Source of the DNA: an uncultured Lachnospiraceae bacterium
GTDB taxonomy: Bacteria > Bacillota > Clostridia > Lachnospirales > Lachnospiraceae
NCBI GenBank assembly: GCA_910579865.1
Contig: CAJTXA010000001.1
Coordinates: forward strand, 62,001-126,000
Direction of reading: 5' to 3'
DNA: 64,000 nucleotides
The first letter of the stretch is position 1; every line of letters starts with the position of its first letter. The notes under the pieces were generated by a model, which saw only the letters and a list, made by a program, of their open reading frames with translations, did not search any database and was not told the origin of the DNA. The position numbers and the translations under genes were made by a program. Positions 27,400 through 37,407 of the stretch are shown in pieces.

Positions 27400-27918
27400 T
27401 TACAAATTCTGAAAAATATCACGGATTTTCGCCATTCGTGGATCATACTCTGTCTTATCACACTCACAAGTTGCATGGTTAAGATTTATGCCACATTGAT
27501 TACAGATTCCTTTACAGTCTTCACTGCAAAGAACTTTCATAGGCAAGTTCATTAATACTTCACCATAGACAAAATGTTCGACATCTAAGTGATTTCCACT
27601 TATAAAATTGATTTCGTCAAGAGCCTCGATCCTTTGCTGTTCTGTTTTGTTCATATCAAGCTTTTGTGAGACATCAACTGCTATTTTTTGCAAGACAGGC
27701 TCTAGACAACGATCACAACGCATTTGTAATGTGAAATCAAATTTTGTTTCTAGTAGGATTTTTTTCTGTCCTAGATTGGTAAATTTCATTTGAAATGGCT
27801 GCTTTTCTATAATTTTATAAGTTCCTATTTTTGTTTTATACCAGTCTGGCTCATAATTTGCCTCTATAGATATGACTTTTCCTTCGCTTTGAATCAACTC
27901 TGATAAATTAATCTGCAT
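27400..27918 (-). CDS. YceD family protein (DUF177)
   Basis: About 172 residues. Cysteines are arranged as CDRC in the middle and as CSEDCKGICNQCG plus CEC near the C-terminus, as in Clostridial DUF177 proteins. The family pairs with rpmF and is linked to 23S rRNA or L32 accumulation in other organisms. AAGGGAGA just before the ATG at 27918 decides the start. An upstream ATG at 27945 lacks a site. Confidence 0.92.
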   Translation of the reverse strand: MQINLSELIQSEGKVISIEANYEPDWYKTKIGTYKIIEKQPFQMKFTNLGQKKILLETKFDFTLQMRCDRCLEPVLQKIAVDVSQKLDMNKTEQQRIEALDEINFISGNHLDVEHFVYGEVLMNLPMKVLCSEDCKGICNQCGINLNHATCECDKTEYDPRMAKIRDIFQNL

Positions 27919-27960
27919 TTGTTCTCCCTTAATTTTGGACAACATTCACACACTCGTATT

Positions 27961-27989
27961 ATTATACTGATTGGTGTGGAAATTGTCAA
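27961..27989 (-). promoter_or_regulatory. Promoter of yceD-rpmF
   Basis: On the minus strand, TTGACA (27984-27989), 17 bp and TATAAT (27961-27966), both perfect. It is among the best matches in the window, as expected for a ribosomal protein gene. Confidence 0.85.
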
Positions 27990-28085
27990 TATAAAATTTT
28001 TTGAAAATGGAATTTCATTATTGCTGTTTTTAGGAGTATTTAAATGAAATCAATCAAGTGCCAATTATTTTAAACTTTTCTCTTT

Positions 28086-29279
28086 TTATTTTACTAATGC
28101 AACTGTTTCTCGTGCAATCGCCAATTCTTCATTTGTAGGAATCACCATTACAGTTACTTTTGAATCTTTCGTAGAAATTACAATTTCTTCTCCTCTCTTT
28201 CCATTTGCTGCTGAATCAATTGTAATTCCTAAATACTCCAAATTTTTACAAACTAATTCCCGAACTTGTCCGTCATTTTCGCCAACACCTGCTGTAAATA
28301 CAATTGTATCTACTCCATTCATTGCTGCCGCATAAGCTCCAATATATTTGATTACTCGATAAGCAAATACATGGATTGCATTTCCTGCATAAGTATTTCC
28401 CTCTTCCTCTGCTTGTTCGAGATCTCTAAAATCACTAGACAATCCTTTTGATAATCCAAATACACCAGATTTCTTATTTAATACATTCATTACACCAGAA
28501 ATATCTAAATTTTCTTTTTTTGCAAGATATTCCATAATTGCTGGATCGATATCACCTGAACGAGTTCCCATTACCAATCCTTCTAATGGTGTAAGTCCCA
28601 TAGAAGTATCAACACATTTTCCATTTTTTACAGCAGATAAAGAAGCACCATTTCCTAAATGGCATACAATCGTTTTCATGCTATTATAGTCTTTTCCAAG
28701 AATTTCTGCTGCTCGCTTTGAAACATAACTATGGCTGGTTCCGTGGAATCCATATCTTCTTACTTTATATTTTTCATAATATTCATATGGCAATCCATAT
28801 AAATAAGCTTCTTCTGGCATAGTCTGATGGAACGCAGTATCAAATACACCAACCATAGGAGTAGAAGGCATCAATTCTTTACATGCATTGATACCAATTA
28901 AGTTAGCAGGGTTATGAAGTGGTGCTAAATCGTTACATTCTTCAATTGCCTGTAATACTTCTTCTGTTAAAATTACACTGGAAGCAAATTTTTCTCCCCC
29001 ATGTACCACACGATGTCCAACTGCTCCTACTTCATCTAAGCTTTTAATTACACCTGTTTTTTCATTCATTAATGCATCTAAAACCATCTGAATTGCCTGT
29101 TTATGAGTAGGCATAGAAGCATCTGTCATTTCCTTTTCCCCACCTGCTGGCTGATATACAAGTCTTCCATCAATGCCAATTCTCTCGCATAATCCTTTTG
29201 CTAATACTGCCTCGGTATCGGAATTAATTAACTGGAACTTCAATGAAGAGCTTCCACAGTTGATAACTAAAATATTCAT
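28086..29279 (-). CDS. ackA: Acetate kinase
   Basis: About 397 residues of the ASKHA fold: MNILVINCGSSSLKF at the start, GHRVVHGGE near 90, HNPANL, FHGTSHSYV, and FTAGVGEND near 325. It converts acetyl-phosphate and ADP to acetate and ATP, the energy-yielding end of acetogenic fermentation. GGAGGA 5 nt before the ATG at 29279 decides the start. It is 54 bp after pta. Confidence 0.97.
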   Translation of the reverse strand: MNILVINCGSSSLKFQLINSDTEAVLAKGLCERIGIDGRLVYQPAGGEKEMTDASMPTHKQAIQMVLDALMNEKTGVIKSLDEVGAVGHRVVHGGEKFASSVILTEEVLQAIEECNDLAPLHNPANLIGINACKELMPSTPMVGVFDTAFHQTMPEEAYLYGLPYEYYEKYKVRRYGFHGTSHSYVSKRAAEILGKDYNSMKTIVCHLGNGASLSAVKNGKCVDTSMGLTPLEGLVMGTRSGDIDPAIMEYLAKKENLDISGVMNVLNKKSGVFGLSKGLSSDFRDLEQAEEEGNTYAGNAIHVFAYRVIKYIGAYAAAMNGVDTIVFTAGVGENDGQVRELVCKNLEYLGITIDSAANGKRGEEIVISTKDSKVTVMVIPTNEELAIARETVALVK

Positions 29280-29333
29280 CTTTATCCTCCATCTGATCAC
29301 TTTTATTATTATAAAAATTTTTTATTTTTCTTT

Positions 29334-30332
29334 TTATTTTTGTGCCTGTGCCTGAACTGCTGTAATAGCAACAACACCTACAATATCTTCTGCACTGCAT
29401 CCACGTGATAAATCATTGACTGGCTTTGCAATTCCTTGTGTAACAGGACCATATGCTTCCGCTTTTGCAAGTCTTTGTACCAATTTATAGCCAATATTTC
29501 CTGCATCTAAATCTGGGAACACTAATACATTTGCCTTTCCTGCCACTGGACTATTTGGCGCTTTGGAACTGCCTACACTTGGAACAATTGCAGCATCTAA
29601 CTGTAATTCTCCATCTACTTTCAGTTCTGGATAAGATTCTTTTGCAATCTTCGTTGCTTCTACTACCTTATCTACATCTGCATGTTTTGCACTTCCCATA
29701 GAGGAATGAGATAACATTGCAACAATTGGTTCCTCTTTTACTAATAATTCAAATGATTCTGCAGAAGATTTTGCAATTGCTGCTAATTCTTCTGAACTTG
29801 GATTTTGGTTTAAACCAGAATCTGCAAATACAAAGGTTCCATTGCTTCCATATTCGCAATTTGGAACTACCATCAAGAAAAATGCAGATACTAACTTTGT
29901 CCCTGGTTTTGTCTTAATAATCTGTAAGCAAGGACGCAATGTATCCGCTGTGGAATGACAAGCACCAGAAACTAAACCATCTGCATCCCCATTTTTAATC
30001 ATAAGGCAGCCATAATAAGCATAATCCTTTAACATCGTTGCTTTTGCCTGCTCTGGTGTCATCCCCTTTGCTTTTCGCAGTTCTACAAATAAATCAATAT
30101 ATTCCTGTGTTTTTTCATAAGTATTTGGGTCGATAATGGTTGCTTTTGAAATATCGAATCCTTTACTATTTTCGGCAACCTCCTCTGGTGTACCAATAAT
30201 AATTAAATTTGCAATATCCTCTTTTAATATCTGTTCTGCAGCTTCAAATGTTCTTCTATCCATAGATTCTGGTAATACAATAGTTTTTTTATCTGCTCTT
30301 GCTCTTTCTTTGATTACATCAATAAAACTCAT
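29334..30332 (-). CDS. pta: Phosphate acetyltransferase
   Basis: 332 residues: the short catalytic form without the N-terminal regulatory domains. It begins SFIDVIKERARADKKTIVLPE and has DGLVSGACHSTADTLRP near 138 and PVAGKANVLVFPDLDAGNIGYK near 265. It interconverts acetyl-CoA and acetyl-phosphate. AAAGGAG lies 9 nt before the start. It is the first gene of pta-ackA. Confidence 0.97.
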   Translation of the reverse strand: MSFIDVIKERARADKKTIVLPESMDRRTFEAAEQILKEDIANLIIIGTPEEVAENSKGFDISKATIIDPNTYEKTQEYIDLFVELRKAKGMTPEQAKATMLKDYAYYGCLMIKNGDADGLVSGACHSTADTLRPCLQIIKTKPGTKLVSAFFLMVVPNCEYGSNGTFVFADSGLNQNPSSEELAAIAKSSAESFELLVKEEPIVAMLSHSSMGSAKHADVDKVVEATKIAKESYPELKVDGELQLDAAIVPSVGSSKAPNSPVAGKANVLVFPDLDAGNIGYKLVQRLAKAEAYGPVTQGIAKPVNDLSRGCSAEDIVGVVAITAVQAQAQK

Positions 30333-30411
30333 AATAAATAACTCCTTTCGTTTATGTATCTTTTTTCCATATAGTATCTACAACGTTCTATTCTATATGC
30401 ACGATAGTGTT

Positions 30412-30440
30412 ATTATAACGCAAAAAATTTTTGTATACAA
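30412..30440 (-). promoter_or_regulatory. Promoter of pta-ackA
   Basis: On the minus strand, TTGTAT (30435-30440), 17 bp and a perfect TATAAT (30412-30417). The leader is about 75 nt. Confidence 0.75.
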
Positions 30441-30491
30441 GTCTATTTTCAAATTTTTCTATATTTTTCGAAATTCAAATTCTATTATTTC

Positions 30492-30520
30492 TTGATTTTT
30501 TAAATTATCTATGTTATCGT
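30492..30520 (+). promoter_or_regulatory. Possible promoter of tmcAL
   Basis: TTGATT (30492-30497), 17 bp and TATCGT (30515-30520), with a TG extension before the -10 box. The match is moderate. Confidence 0.4.
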
Positions 30521-30560
30521 TTATCCAAATAATCAAATAGGAAAGGCTGCGCATAAAAAT

Positions 30561-31838
30561 ATGAAAGTTGTAGGATTAATTACAGAATATAACCCCTTCC
30601 ATACCGGACATTTGTTTCATATAAAAGAAGCGAAACAGTTAAGTCATGCCGATTTTGTTTTAGTTATTATGAGTGGAGATTTTGTACAGCGAGGTGCTCC
30701 TGCTCTATTAGATAAATATATGCGGACAGAGATGGCTCTTTTATGTGGAGCTGATGCAGTAATTGAACTTCCTGTTCGCTTTTCTTGTGCAAGTGCAGAA
30801 TATTTCGCATGTGGTGCAGTTTTTTTACTTCATCAATTAGGCATTGTTGACTTTTTATGTTTTGGAAGTGAATGTGGCAATCTAGATTTCCTTCAGCCTA
30901 TCGCACAATCTCTTTTAAAAGAATCCTCTGACTTTCAAAAAAAGATTTCTCTTTTTATCAAACAGGGAAACTCTTATCCAACTGCTAGAAGCAAAGCCTT
31001 TTGTGAAATCTTTTCAAAACAATTTTCCACCGAAATACTTTCTTCTTTACTTTCTAAGCCAAACAATATCCTTGCTTTAGAATACTTAAAGGCCCTGCAT
31101 CAAATACAAAGCCCTATCCTTCCACTTACGATAAAACGGCAACAAGCAGGATATCACGATTTAAAGCTTTCAAAAAACTTTGCATCTGCAACTGCCCTGA
31201 GACATCATATTTTATGCCATAATCTTACCATTATAAAACCCTATATTCCCGAAGCTGCGTTTTCCATTTTAGAACGAGAATTTCTTCGCTCTTTTCCTAT
31301 ACAAACAGATGACTTTTCCCTACCTCTTTACTATAAAATTCGCTCTCATCTTGAAATGGGTCGTTCTCTCACTATATATCAGGATATTACCTCTGATTTA
31401 GAGGCAAGAATTTTTAAAAAACTGCATCAATTTACTTCCTTTACTTCTTTTGCTCTATTATTAAAAACGAAACAATATACCTTAACAAGAATCTATCGCT
31501 GCCTGCTTCATATCTTATTAGATATCAAAGCTCCTTCTCCTTCTGCCTTACTTACCTGTATGCCTTCTTATGCCAGGTTACTTGGATTTCGAAAATCATC
31601 TGCTGCCTTACTTACTGCAATAAAAACCCACTCTTCTATCCCGCTTATTACTAAAACAGCAGATGCAAAACAGATCCTTCTTCCTACTGCAAAACAACCT
31701 TCTTTCCAGTCAGTCAATCCTTTTACGCTTTTTCAACAGGATCTATTTGCCGCTGATCTTTATCAGAAAACACAGGAACTAAAATTTCATACTACACTTA
31801 CTAATGAATTTTCTCATCCACTTGTTTTGATTCCTTAG
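30561..31838 (+). CDS. tmcAL: tRNA(Met) cytidine acetate ligase TmcAL
   Basis: 425 residues. The N-terminal nucleotidyltransferase domain shows the family motif GLITEYNPFHTGHLFHI (residues 5-21), MSGDFVQRG near 38 and KPNNILALEYLKAL near 168. The family uses acetate and ATP to make N4-acetylcytidine at the elongator tRNA(Met) wobble base. A GGAAAGG stretch is 14 nt from the ATG, so the ribosome site is weak. It is divergent from pta-ackA. Its stop codon overlaps the helD stop on the other strand. Confidence 0.93.
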   Translation: MKVVGLITEYNPFHTGHLFHIKEAKQLSHADFVLVIMSGDFVQRGAPALLDKYMRTEMALLCGADAVIELPVRFSCASAEYFACGAVFLLHQLGIVDFLCFGSECGNLDFLQPIAQSLLKESSDFQKKISLFIKQGNSYPTARSKAFCEIFSKQFSTEILSSLLSKPNNILALEYLKALHQIQSPILPLTIKRQQAGYHDLKLSKNFASATALRHHILCHNLTIIKPYIPEAAFSILEREFLRSFPIQTDDFSLPLYYKIRSHLEMGRSLTIYQDITSDLEARIFKKLHQFTSFTSFALLLKTKQYTLTRIYRCLLHILLDIKAPSPSALLTCMPSYARLLGFRKSSAALLTAIKTHSSIPLITKTADAKQILLPTAKQPSFQSVNPFTLFQQDLFAADLYQKTQELKFHTTLTNEFSHPLVLIP

Positions 31839-33892
31839 AAATCCTGAAAGGTATAAACTTGCAGTTGGTGTAATGCACGAGTTGCACAAATATAAAGTCC
31901 CTGCTTGTGTAAAGGCGATTGGTAGCTCTCTTTTGTTATGGCATAAACACTATCAAATTCAAGTCCCTTAGCCAAATAAAATGATGTGACTACCACACCT
32001 GCATAAAATTTTCGGCTATCTTTATCCAAATAAGAAATTGTCGTCTTTTCCCCTATTCGCTTTTGTAATTTCTCTTTTATCTCTAACGCATCTCTTTGTG
32101 TAATACCAAGTATTCCTATTGTTTCCATCCCATCTCTTTGATCAGCTAAAATCTGCTCTGCCATAGAATTCCAAAGTTCTTCTCCACCTAAAAAAAATGA
32201 TGGTGCTTTTCCATGCCGTTCCATCAATTCAATTTTCTTATCCCCTATCAATTCTGCTGCATAAGAGGCAATCTCTATTGTAGAACGATAGCTTTTTCGA
32301 ATCTCTATCATACGAATTTGCTTTCCAAAAATCTTAGGAAGAAAAGAAAGAACATCTCTTTGTACTTCCTCCATTGTCTGTGCCCGATCTCCTACTATTG
32401 TCATTTTACAGGAAAAAATCTGCCTGATAAGCAAATATTGTAAATAAGAATAATCTTGCATTTCATCAATAATTAAATGTTTTACTCTTCTCTTTTCTTG
32501 TACTCCTTCCAATAAATATTTTAAATAGAGCATAGGAAAGACATGCTCATATCGCAGCATCCTTTTTTCTTTTTGTACATTTGGCAATCCTTTTTCTCCT
32601 ATAGAAACCAAAAATTCTGAATAAATCTGATAGATGTTTCTGGTTCGATAAAATTTCATCAATCGATCAAGAAAAATTTCTTTCTCCATTTGATCCATAT
32701 CTTTATCTTTCAATGTCTCTTCTTCATCAATCAAATATTCTGCTATATATTCCATTCGTTTTAAAAATGGAATATCCGAAAATTTATAATAAAACAATTC
32801 TTCTAACTCTCTCTTTGTTTTCTCAATCTTTTTAAATTTAATATCCCGAAAAACAATTCCATCATTTTCCATATTTAATACATAACCATAGATTTCCTTT
32901 GCAAATGCTTCCGATTGGTGATAAAGCCTCTTCTTTTTCTTTTTTTTATCTCTTAACTCAATGGAAAGATTCCGTTCTATCTGATCATAGCAGTCCTCAC
33001 AGTCACAGATTTCTTTTAATTCACAGTATGCATAATCATCAAAACTCATTTCCTTTATCTGTTCCTCTCCAAGTTCTGGCAAAATATGAGAAATATAATC
33101 TGAAAAAATACGATTTGGTGAAAGAATCAAAACCTGACTAGCACAAAGAGATTGCCTCTCATGATATAAAAGATAGGCAATCCGATGCAATGCAATTGAA
33201 GTTTTTCCGCTTCCGGCACTTCCCTGTACTACCAAAATCTGATCTTCCCTATTTCGGATAATTTGATTTTGCTCCTTTTGAATCGAACAGACAATATTTT
33301 TTAAAGAGGCATTGGTATGCATCCCAAGTTCTCTTTTTAAGATATCATCATCTATCTTTATCTCACTTTCAAATGCATACTGCAATTTTCCCTTTTTAAT
33401 TTTATACTGATACTTAGCCGTAACCTCTCCTGTTATTTTCCCAACAGGAGCAAGATATTCTGCTCTTCCTTTTTCATAGTCATAAAACAAACTTGACACT
33501 GGTGCACGCCAATCAAAAATCAATGGCGTACTTCTAAAATCCTCTGAAAAATTCCCAATCCCAATATAAAATCGTTCCCTTTCCTCTTCTCCATCATAGA
33601 GAAAATCAATTCTTCCAAAATAAGGAGAATCCAACATCTTTTGATAGCGATGCCAGTCTTTTTGCTTTTCCTGATTGTCCATTACCCGACTTCTAAGTGC
33701 TTGCTGATTGTCAAAATTTTCATATCCATACTCATCCATTTCTGTATAATTTTGCCAATAATACTCCTGCATCCGATTAATATCCTGCCAACCAGCCTGT
33801 AGAGATACCTCTACTTCTGCTATCTTTTTCTCTAATTTTATTAAAATCTCTTTTAAATGCCACTCTTCCTGATCAAGCCATTTTTCTTCCAA
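31835..33892 (-). CDS. helD: HelD-type RNA polymerase recycling helicase
   Basis: 685 residues of the UvrD-like superfamily 1. An N-terminal coiled-coil arm (about 1-60) is followed by a HelD-specific domain with FDWRAPVSSLFYDYE near 125. Walker A is QGSAGSGKTSIALHR near 225, Walker B is HLIIDEMQDYS, and later motifs are VGDRAQTM, RKSYRST and YLAKGLEFDSVY. HelD frees stalled RNA polymerase from nucleic acid and can protect it from rifamycins in some bacteria. The start is TTG at 33892. Its AGGAGGGG site lies inside the last codons of the ABC gene, so the two are translationally coupled. Confidence 0.9.
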   Translation of the reverse strand: MEEKWLDQEEWHLKEILIKLEKKIAEVEVSLQAGWQDINRMQEYYWQNYTEMDEYGYENFDNQQALRSRVMDNQEKQKDWHRYQKMLDSPYFGRIDFLYDGEEERERFYIGIGNFSEDFRSTPLIFDWRAPVSSLFYDYEKGRAEYLAPVGKITGEVTAKYQYKIKKGKLQYAFESEIKIDDDILKRELGMHTNASLKNIVCSIQKEQNQIIRNREDQILVVQGSAGSGKTSIALHRIAYLLYHERQSLCASQVLILSPNRIFSDYISHILPELGEEQIKEMSFDDYAYCELKEICDCEDCYDQIERNLSIELRDKKKKKKRLYHQSEAFAKEIYGYVLNMENDGIVFRDIKFKKIEKTKRELEELFYYKFSDIPFLKRMEYIAEYLIDEEETLKDKDMDQMEKEIFLDRLMKFYRTRNIYQIYSEFLVSIGEKGLPNVQKEKRMLRYEHVFPMLYLKYLLEGVQEKRRVKHLIIDEMQDYSYLQYLLIRQIFSCKMTIVGDRAQTMEEVQRDVLSFLPKIFGKQIRMIEIRKSYRSTIEIASYAAELIGDKKIELMERHGKAPSFFLGGEELWNSMAEQILADQRDGMETIGILGITQRDALEIKEKLQKRIGEKTTISYLDKDSRKFYAGVVVTSFYLAKGLEFDSVYAITKESYQSPLHKQGLYICATRALHQLQVYTFQDF

Positions 33893-33893
33893 A

Positions 33894-35573
33894 CTATCCC
33901 CTCCTATCCATAACCACGTTGCGCTCTGCTAAGGCTATTGTAGATGGTCGATGTGCAATCATAATAATAGTTTTTTTATGTTTTAATGACTGCAATGCCT
34001 GATTCACCAACCGTTCCGATTCATTATCCAATGCGGAAGTTGCCTCATCTAATAAAAGAATCGGTGCATCTTTTAAAATAGCTCTTGCAATTGCAATTCT
34101 CTGCCTCTGCCCTCCTGAAAGCCGATTTCCTCTTTCTCCTACACAAGTATCATACCCTTGTTCTAATTCCAAAATAAAAGAATGTGCATAAGCTAGTTTT
34201 GCCGCCTCCTCTATCTCTTGCTCGGTTGCTTCTGTTCGTCCAATCCGAATATTTTCCCGAATACTTCCATAAAAAAGATATGGTTCCTGTGGCACATAAG
34301 CAATCTGACTTTGAATCTCATAATGAAATAGATTTTGATAAGACTTTCCATTTAAAAAAATAGTTCCGCTTTTCATTGGATATAACCCTAACAATAATTT
34401 CGATATCGTTGTTTTTCCTGCTCCAGAAGCTCCTGTTATCGCAATACACTCCCCATTTTTTACTGACATAGTATACTTTTGAAGAATTGGTCTCTCCTTT
34501 TGATAGGAAAAATCAACTTCTTGTACTCGAACTATCTCGTCCTTTTTTATCTCTAAATTCTCTATACACCTCTTTTCACTCTGTTCAAAATACCAATTTT
34601 CTGGCTCCTCTTTCTCCTCTAAAAATGTAAAAACTCTCTGTGCATTGACCAAGCATCCCATTAATTCTGGAAAATAACGTCCTAACTGCAAAAACTGAAA
34701 CGAAAATTTTCCATATAAAGAATAAATCGCTGTCAATGCTCCCAATGTAGTAAACCCATTTTGTACAAAAAAAATCCCCAGCATAAAAAATAACAAAGAA
34801 CACAATAAATCAAACCCTTGATTACTTCCTTCTAAAAAAGCAGAATAATAAATTCTCCGATTTCCTTCTTTTGTATAGTTTTGGTTTTCCTTTACAAATT
34901 CTGCTATGGTATCTTTTCCAGCTTGATTCATTCTAACTTGTTCCATTCCTTGCAAAAGATTGGATATCTTTTCTGTCATCTTACTATTGATAGTTGACAG
35001 TTCTTTTGAAGAGCGTTTTATCAAAGGAATAAAAAATCCATCGACAAAAAACATCAGTAAATTTACCCCGACCAAACATAAGGCAAGATGCCAGCTTAAA
35101 ACTAGCATAGGAATCAGGAATACAAAAACCTGTAAAATTGGTGCTACTGTTCTACGCAATCGAGATCCATAAATATCCCCTGTTCTTTCCAAATCATACG
35201 ATAACTTAGAAAGAAACTCTCCACTGTGATGCATTTCATAATAGGAATAAGGCAGCCGAATCGCATGGGAAAAGACCTGTTTACAAATTGTTGCATAGGC
35301 TCGTTTTGTCTCTACATTATACACAATTGCTCCTATCCGATAAAGCAATAATACGCCAAATCCTCCTAAAACATTACCTACAATAAGAAAAGGAATCTGT
35401 TTTACATTTCCTGCCTGCGCTGCATCTACTACCGATTTTAACAAAAGAGAAACCAAAACGGAAAACATTGCCCAACAAGTACTCATTAAAAAAATACCAA
35501 GTAAATAAATCCCACACCTTTTTCCCATTACTTTTATTACATTTTGTACTACCTTTTTCATTTCAATATCCAT
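33894..35573 (-). CDS. ABC exporter half-transporter (second pair, subunit B)
   Basis: About 559 residues: a six-helix exporter domain then a nucleotide-binding domain. Walker A is GASGAGKTT, signature LSGGQRQ, Walker B ILLLDEATSALD with Glu present, and His switch MIAHRP. AAGGGG before the ATG at 35573 makes this start better than the ATG at 35657 inside the upstream gene. The gap to the upstream subunit is 4 bp, and it ends 1 bp before helD. Substrate unknown. Confidence 0.88.
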   Translation of the reverse strand: MDIEMKKVVQNVIKVMGKRCGIYLLGIFLMSTCWAMFSVLVSLLLKSVVDAAQAGNVKQIPFLIVGNVLGGFGVLLLYRIGAIVYNVETKRAYATICKQVFSHAIRLPYSYYEMHHSGEFLSKLSYDLERTGDIYGSRLRRTVAPILQVFVFLIPMLVLSWHLALCLVGVNLLMFFVDGFFIPLIKRSSKELSTINSKMTEKISNLLQGMEQVRMNQAGKDTIAEFVKENQNYTKEGNRRIYYSAFLEGSNQGFDLLCSLLFFMLGIFFVQNGFTTLGALTAIYSLYGKFSFQFLQLGRYFPELMGCLVNAQRVFTFLEEKEEPENWYFEQSEKRCIENLEIKKDEIVRVQEVDFSYQKERPILQKYTMSVKNGECIAITGASGAGKTTISKLLLGLYPMKSGTIFLNGKSYQNLFHYEIQSQIAYVPQEPYLFYGSIRENIRIGRTEATEQEIEEAAKLAYAHSFILELEQGYDTCVGERGNRLSGGQRQRIAIARAILKDAPILLLDEATSALDNESERLVNQALQSLKHKKTIIMIAHRPSTIALAERNVVMDRRG

Positions 35574-35577
35574 TTTT

Positions 35578-37293
35578 TTATTCCCCTTTACTATTCTCTT
35601 TCCCGTATAAATTCGTATAAGCTCCATTCGACAAGAGTAAAGATTCATGTGTTCCACTCTCTACTACTTTTCCATCTTGTATTACAAAAATACAATCTGC
35701 TTTTTGAATCGTAGAAAGTCGATGTGCAATTGTAATACAAGTTTTCTCTTTTCCTAACCGTTGTAACGCCAATTGAATGTTTTCTTCTGTTTTAACATCT
35801 ACCGCAGAAGTAGGCTCATCCAATAAAAGAATAGGAGCATTTTTTAAAAATGCCCTTGCTATAGAAATTCTCTGTCTTTCTCCTCCAGAAAGAAGGACTC
35901 CTCTCTCTCCAACTACAGTATCATATTGCTTTGGCAATTTCATAATAAATTCATGAATTCCTGCTGATTTGCAAGCATCTACTACCTGTTCTTTTGTAGC
36001 ATCTCGATTTCCATAACGTACATTTTCTAAAATAGAAACTGGAAAAAGAAAAACATTTTGCGAAACAAGTGCCATCTTTTTTCTAGCAGCTTCAATATCC
36101 CAAGTTTCAAACTCTTTCCCAAACAATCGATAACTTCCTTGTTTTGCATGATAAAATCCACATAATAGTCGAAAAATTGTACTTTTTCCTCCACCAGAAT
36201 CTCCAACAAATGCTACATTATAATTTTGTTTAATGGAAAACGAAAGATCCTTCAATATTTCTTTTCCATCTATGTAGGAAAACCCAACTTCTTGAAAAGA
36301 AATCACTTCCTCTGTATCAAATCCTTCTTTTTCTGTTCCGCTTTTCTCTTCTGATTCGGAAAGAATTGCTTCAATTCTTTTCACACAAACTAAATGTTCC
36401 CTTATCTCTACAAAATAAAATGGCAGTTCTACAAATTCATTGACAAATCTTTGCAAAACCATCAAAAATACGACCAATTCTCCCATATGAATTTTGCCAG
36501 AACGCACGAAAAAAAACGCAAAAACAGCACAAATAATATTAGGCAGCCATTGTAACATACTCTTAACTAAAATGGAGGTATTCGAAATTCGTGCTCGTTT
36601 TTCCTCATTTTCCACCAAATCATCCGCTGCCCTAGCAAGTTTCTTTTGAAAATATTTTTCTGCTAAAAATGTCCGTAATACCAAAATTCCACTGATACAG
36701 TCCTGTGAAATCTCTGTAATCAAATCTGACTTTTGCCGAAAATCCTTTTTTAAATATTCAATTCTCTTTACAATCCGATTGGTAAAACAAAAGATAAATG
36801 GATAACAAGTAAAGATAACAACCAATAACCCAAGATGAATCTGTCCAACAAAAACAGCATATACCATCATTGTAATAACATTACTGCAAATTCCTGGCAA
36901 ACCCGCACTTAGTAAAAGTTCTACTTCAGCAATATCTGTATTCATTTTATTTATAATTGCAGCCGAGCCATTTTGATCAAAATAGGAATACTCCAAATGA
37001 TATAATTTCTCCGCTAACAAATTCTTGTAATCTTTCTGTACCAAAAGCGAAAACTTAGAAAGAAAAAAACTTTTGAAAAATGCTCCAACTGTTCCAACTA
37101 ACATAAAAAATAATAAAACAAGAAAAAACTTATGAAATTCTACCAGCCCTCCTGCTAACATGGTATCTATCGCATCCCCAATTAAGGCATTTCCTCTCAC
37201 TATTACCAAAGATAAAACATATGATAAAAACATTCCTAATAAAAAATACCACCAATGCTGTAAACAACACCTGATCAATACAAATCGTCTCAT
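35578..37293 (-). CDS. ABC exporter half-transporter (second pair, subunit A)
   Basis: 571 residues: a six-helix exporter domain, then Walker A GDSGGGKST, signature LSGGERQ, Walker B ILLLDEPTSAVD and His switch TIAHRL. All catalytic residues are present, so this pair shows no degenerate site. AAGGGG lies just before the ATG. It has its own candidate promoter. It probably dimerises with the adjacent subunit. Confidence 0.9.
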   Translation of the reverse strand: MRRFVLIRCCLQHWWYFLLGMFLSYVLSLVIVRGNALIGDAIDTMLAGGLVEFHKFFLVLLFFMLVGTVGAFFKSFFLSKFSLLVQKDYKNLLAEKLYHLEYSYFDQNGSAAIINKMNTDIAEVELLLSAGLPGICSNVITMMVYAVFVGQIHLGLLVVIFTCYPFIFCFTNRIVKRIEYLKKDFRQKSDLITEISQDCISGILVLRTFLAEKYFQKKLARAADDLVENEEKRARISNTSILVKSMLQWLPNIICAVFAFFFVRSGKIHMGELVVFLMVLQRFVNEFVELPFYFVEIREHLVCVKRIEAILSESEEKSGTEKEGFDTEEVISFQEVGFSYIDGKEILKDLSFSIKQNYNVAFVGDSGGGKSTIFRLLCGFYHAKQGSYRLFGKEFETWDIEAARKKMALVSQNVFLFPVSILENVRYGNRDATKEQVVDACKSAGIHEFIMKLPKQYDTVVGERGVLLSGGERQRISIARAFLKNAPILLLDEPTSAVDVKTEENIQLALQRLGKEKTCITIAHRLSTIQKADCIFVIQDGKVVESGTHESLLLSNGAYTNLYGKENSKGE

Positions 37294-37357
37294 AAATCCC
37301 CTTTCTATCTATTCAACCAAATACACGCTCCATTTCTCTCCTTTAAAAACTACTACT

Positions 37358-37386
37358 ATTATTGCCCAGTTCCTACACTATGTCAA
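37358..37386 (-). promoter_or_regulatory. Promoter of the second exporter pair and helD
   Basis: On the minus strand, a perfect TTGACA (37381-37386), 17 bp and AATAAT (37358-37363). It lies in the 114-bp gap between the two exporter pairs. Confidence 0.55.
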
Positions 37387-37407
37387 GAAAAAATAGAGAG
37401 AGACGCT

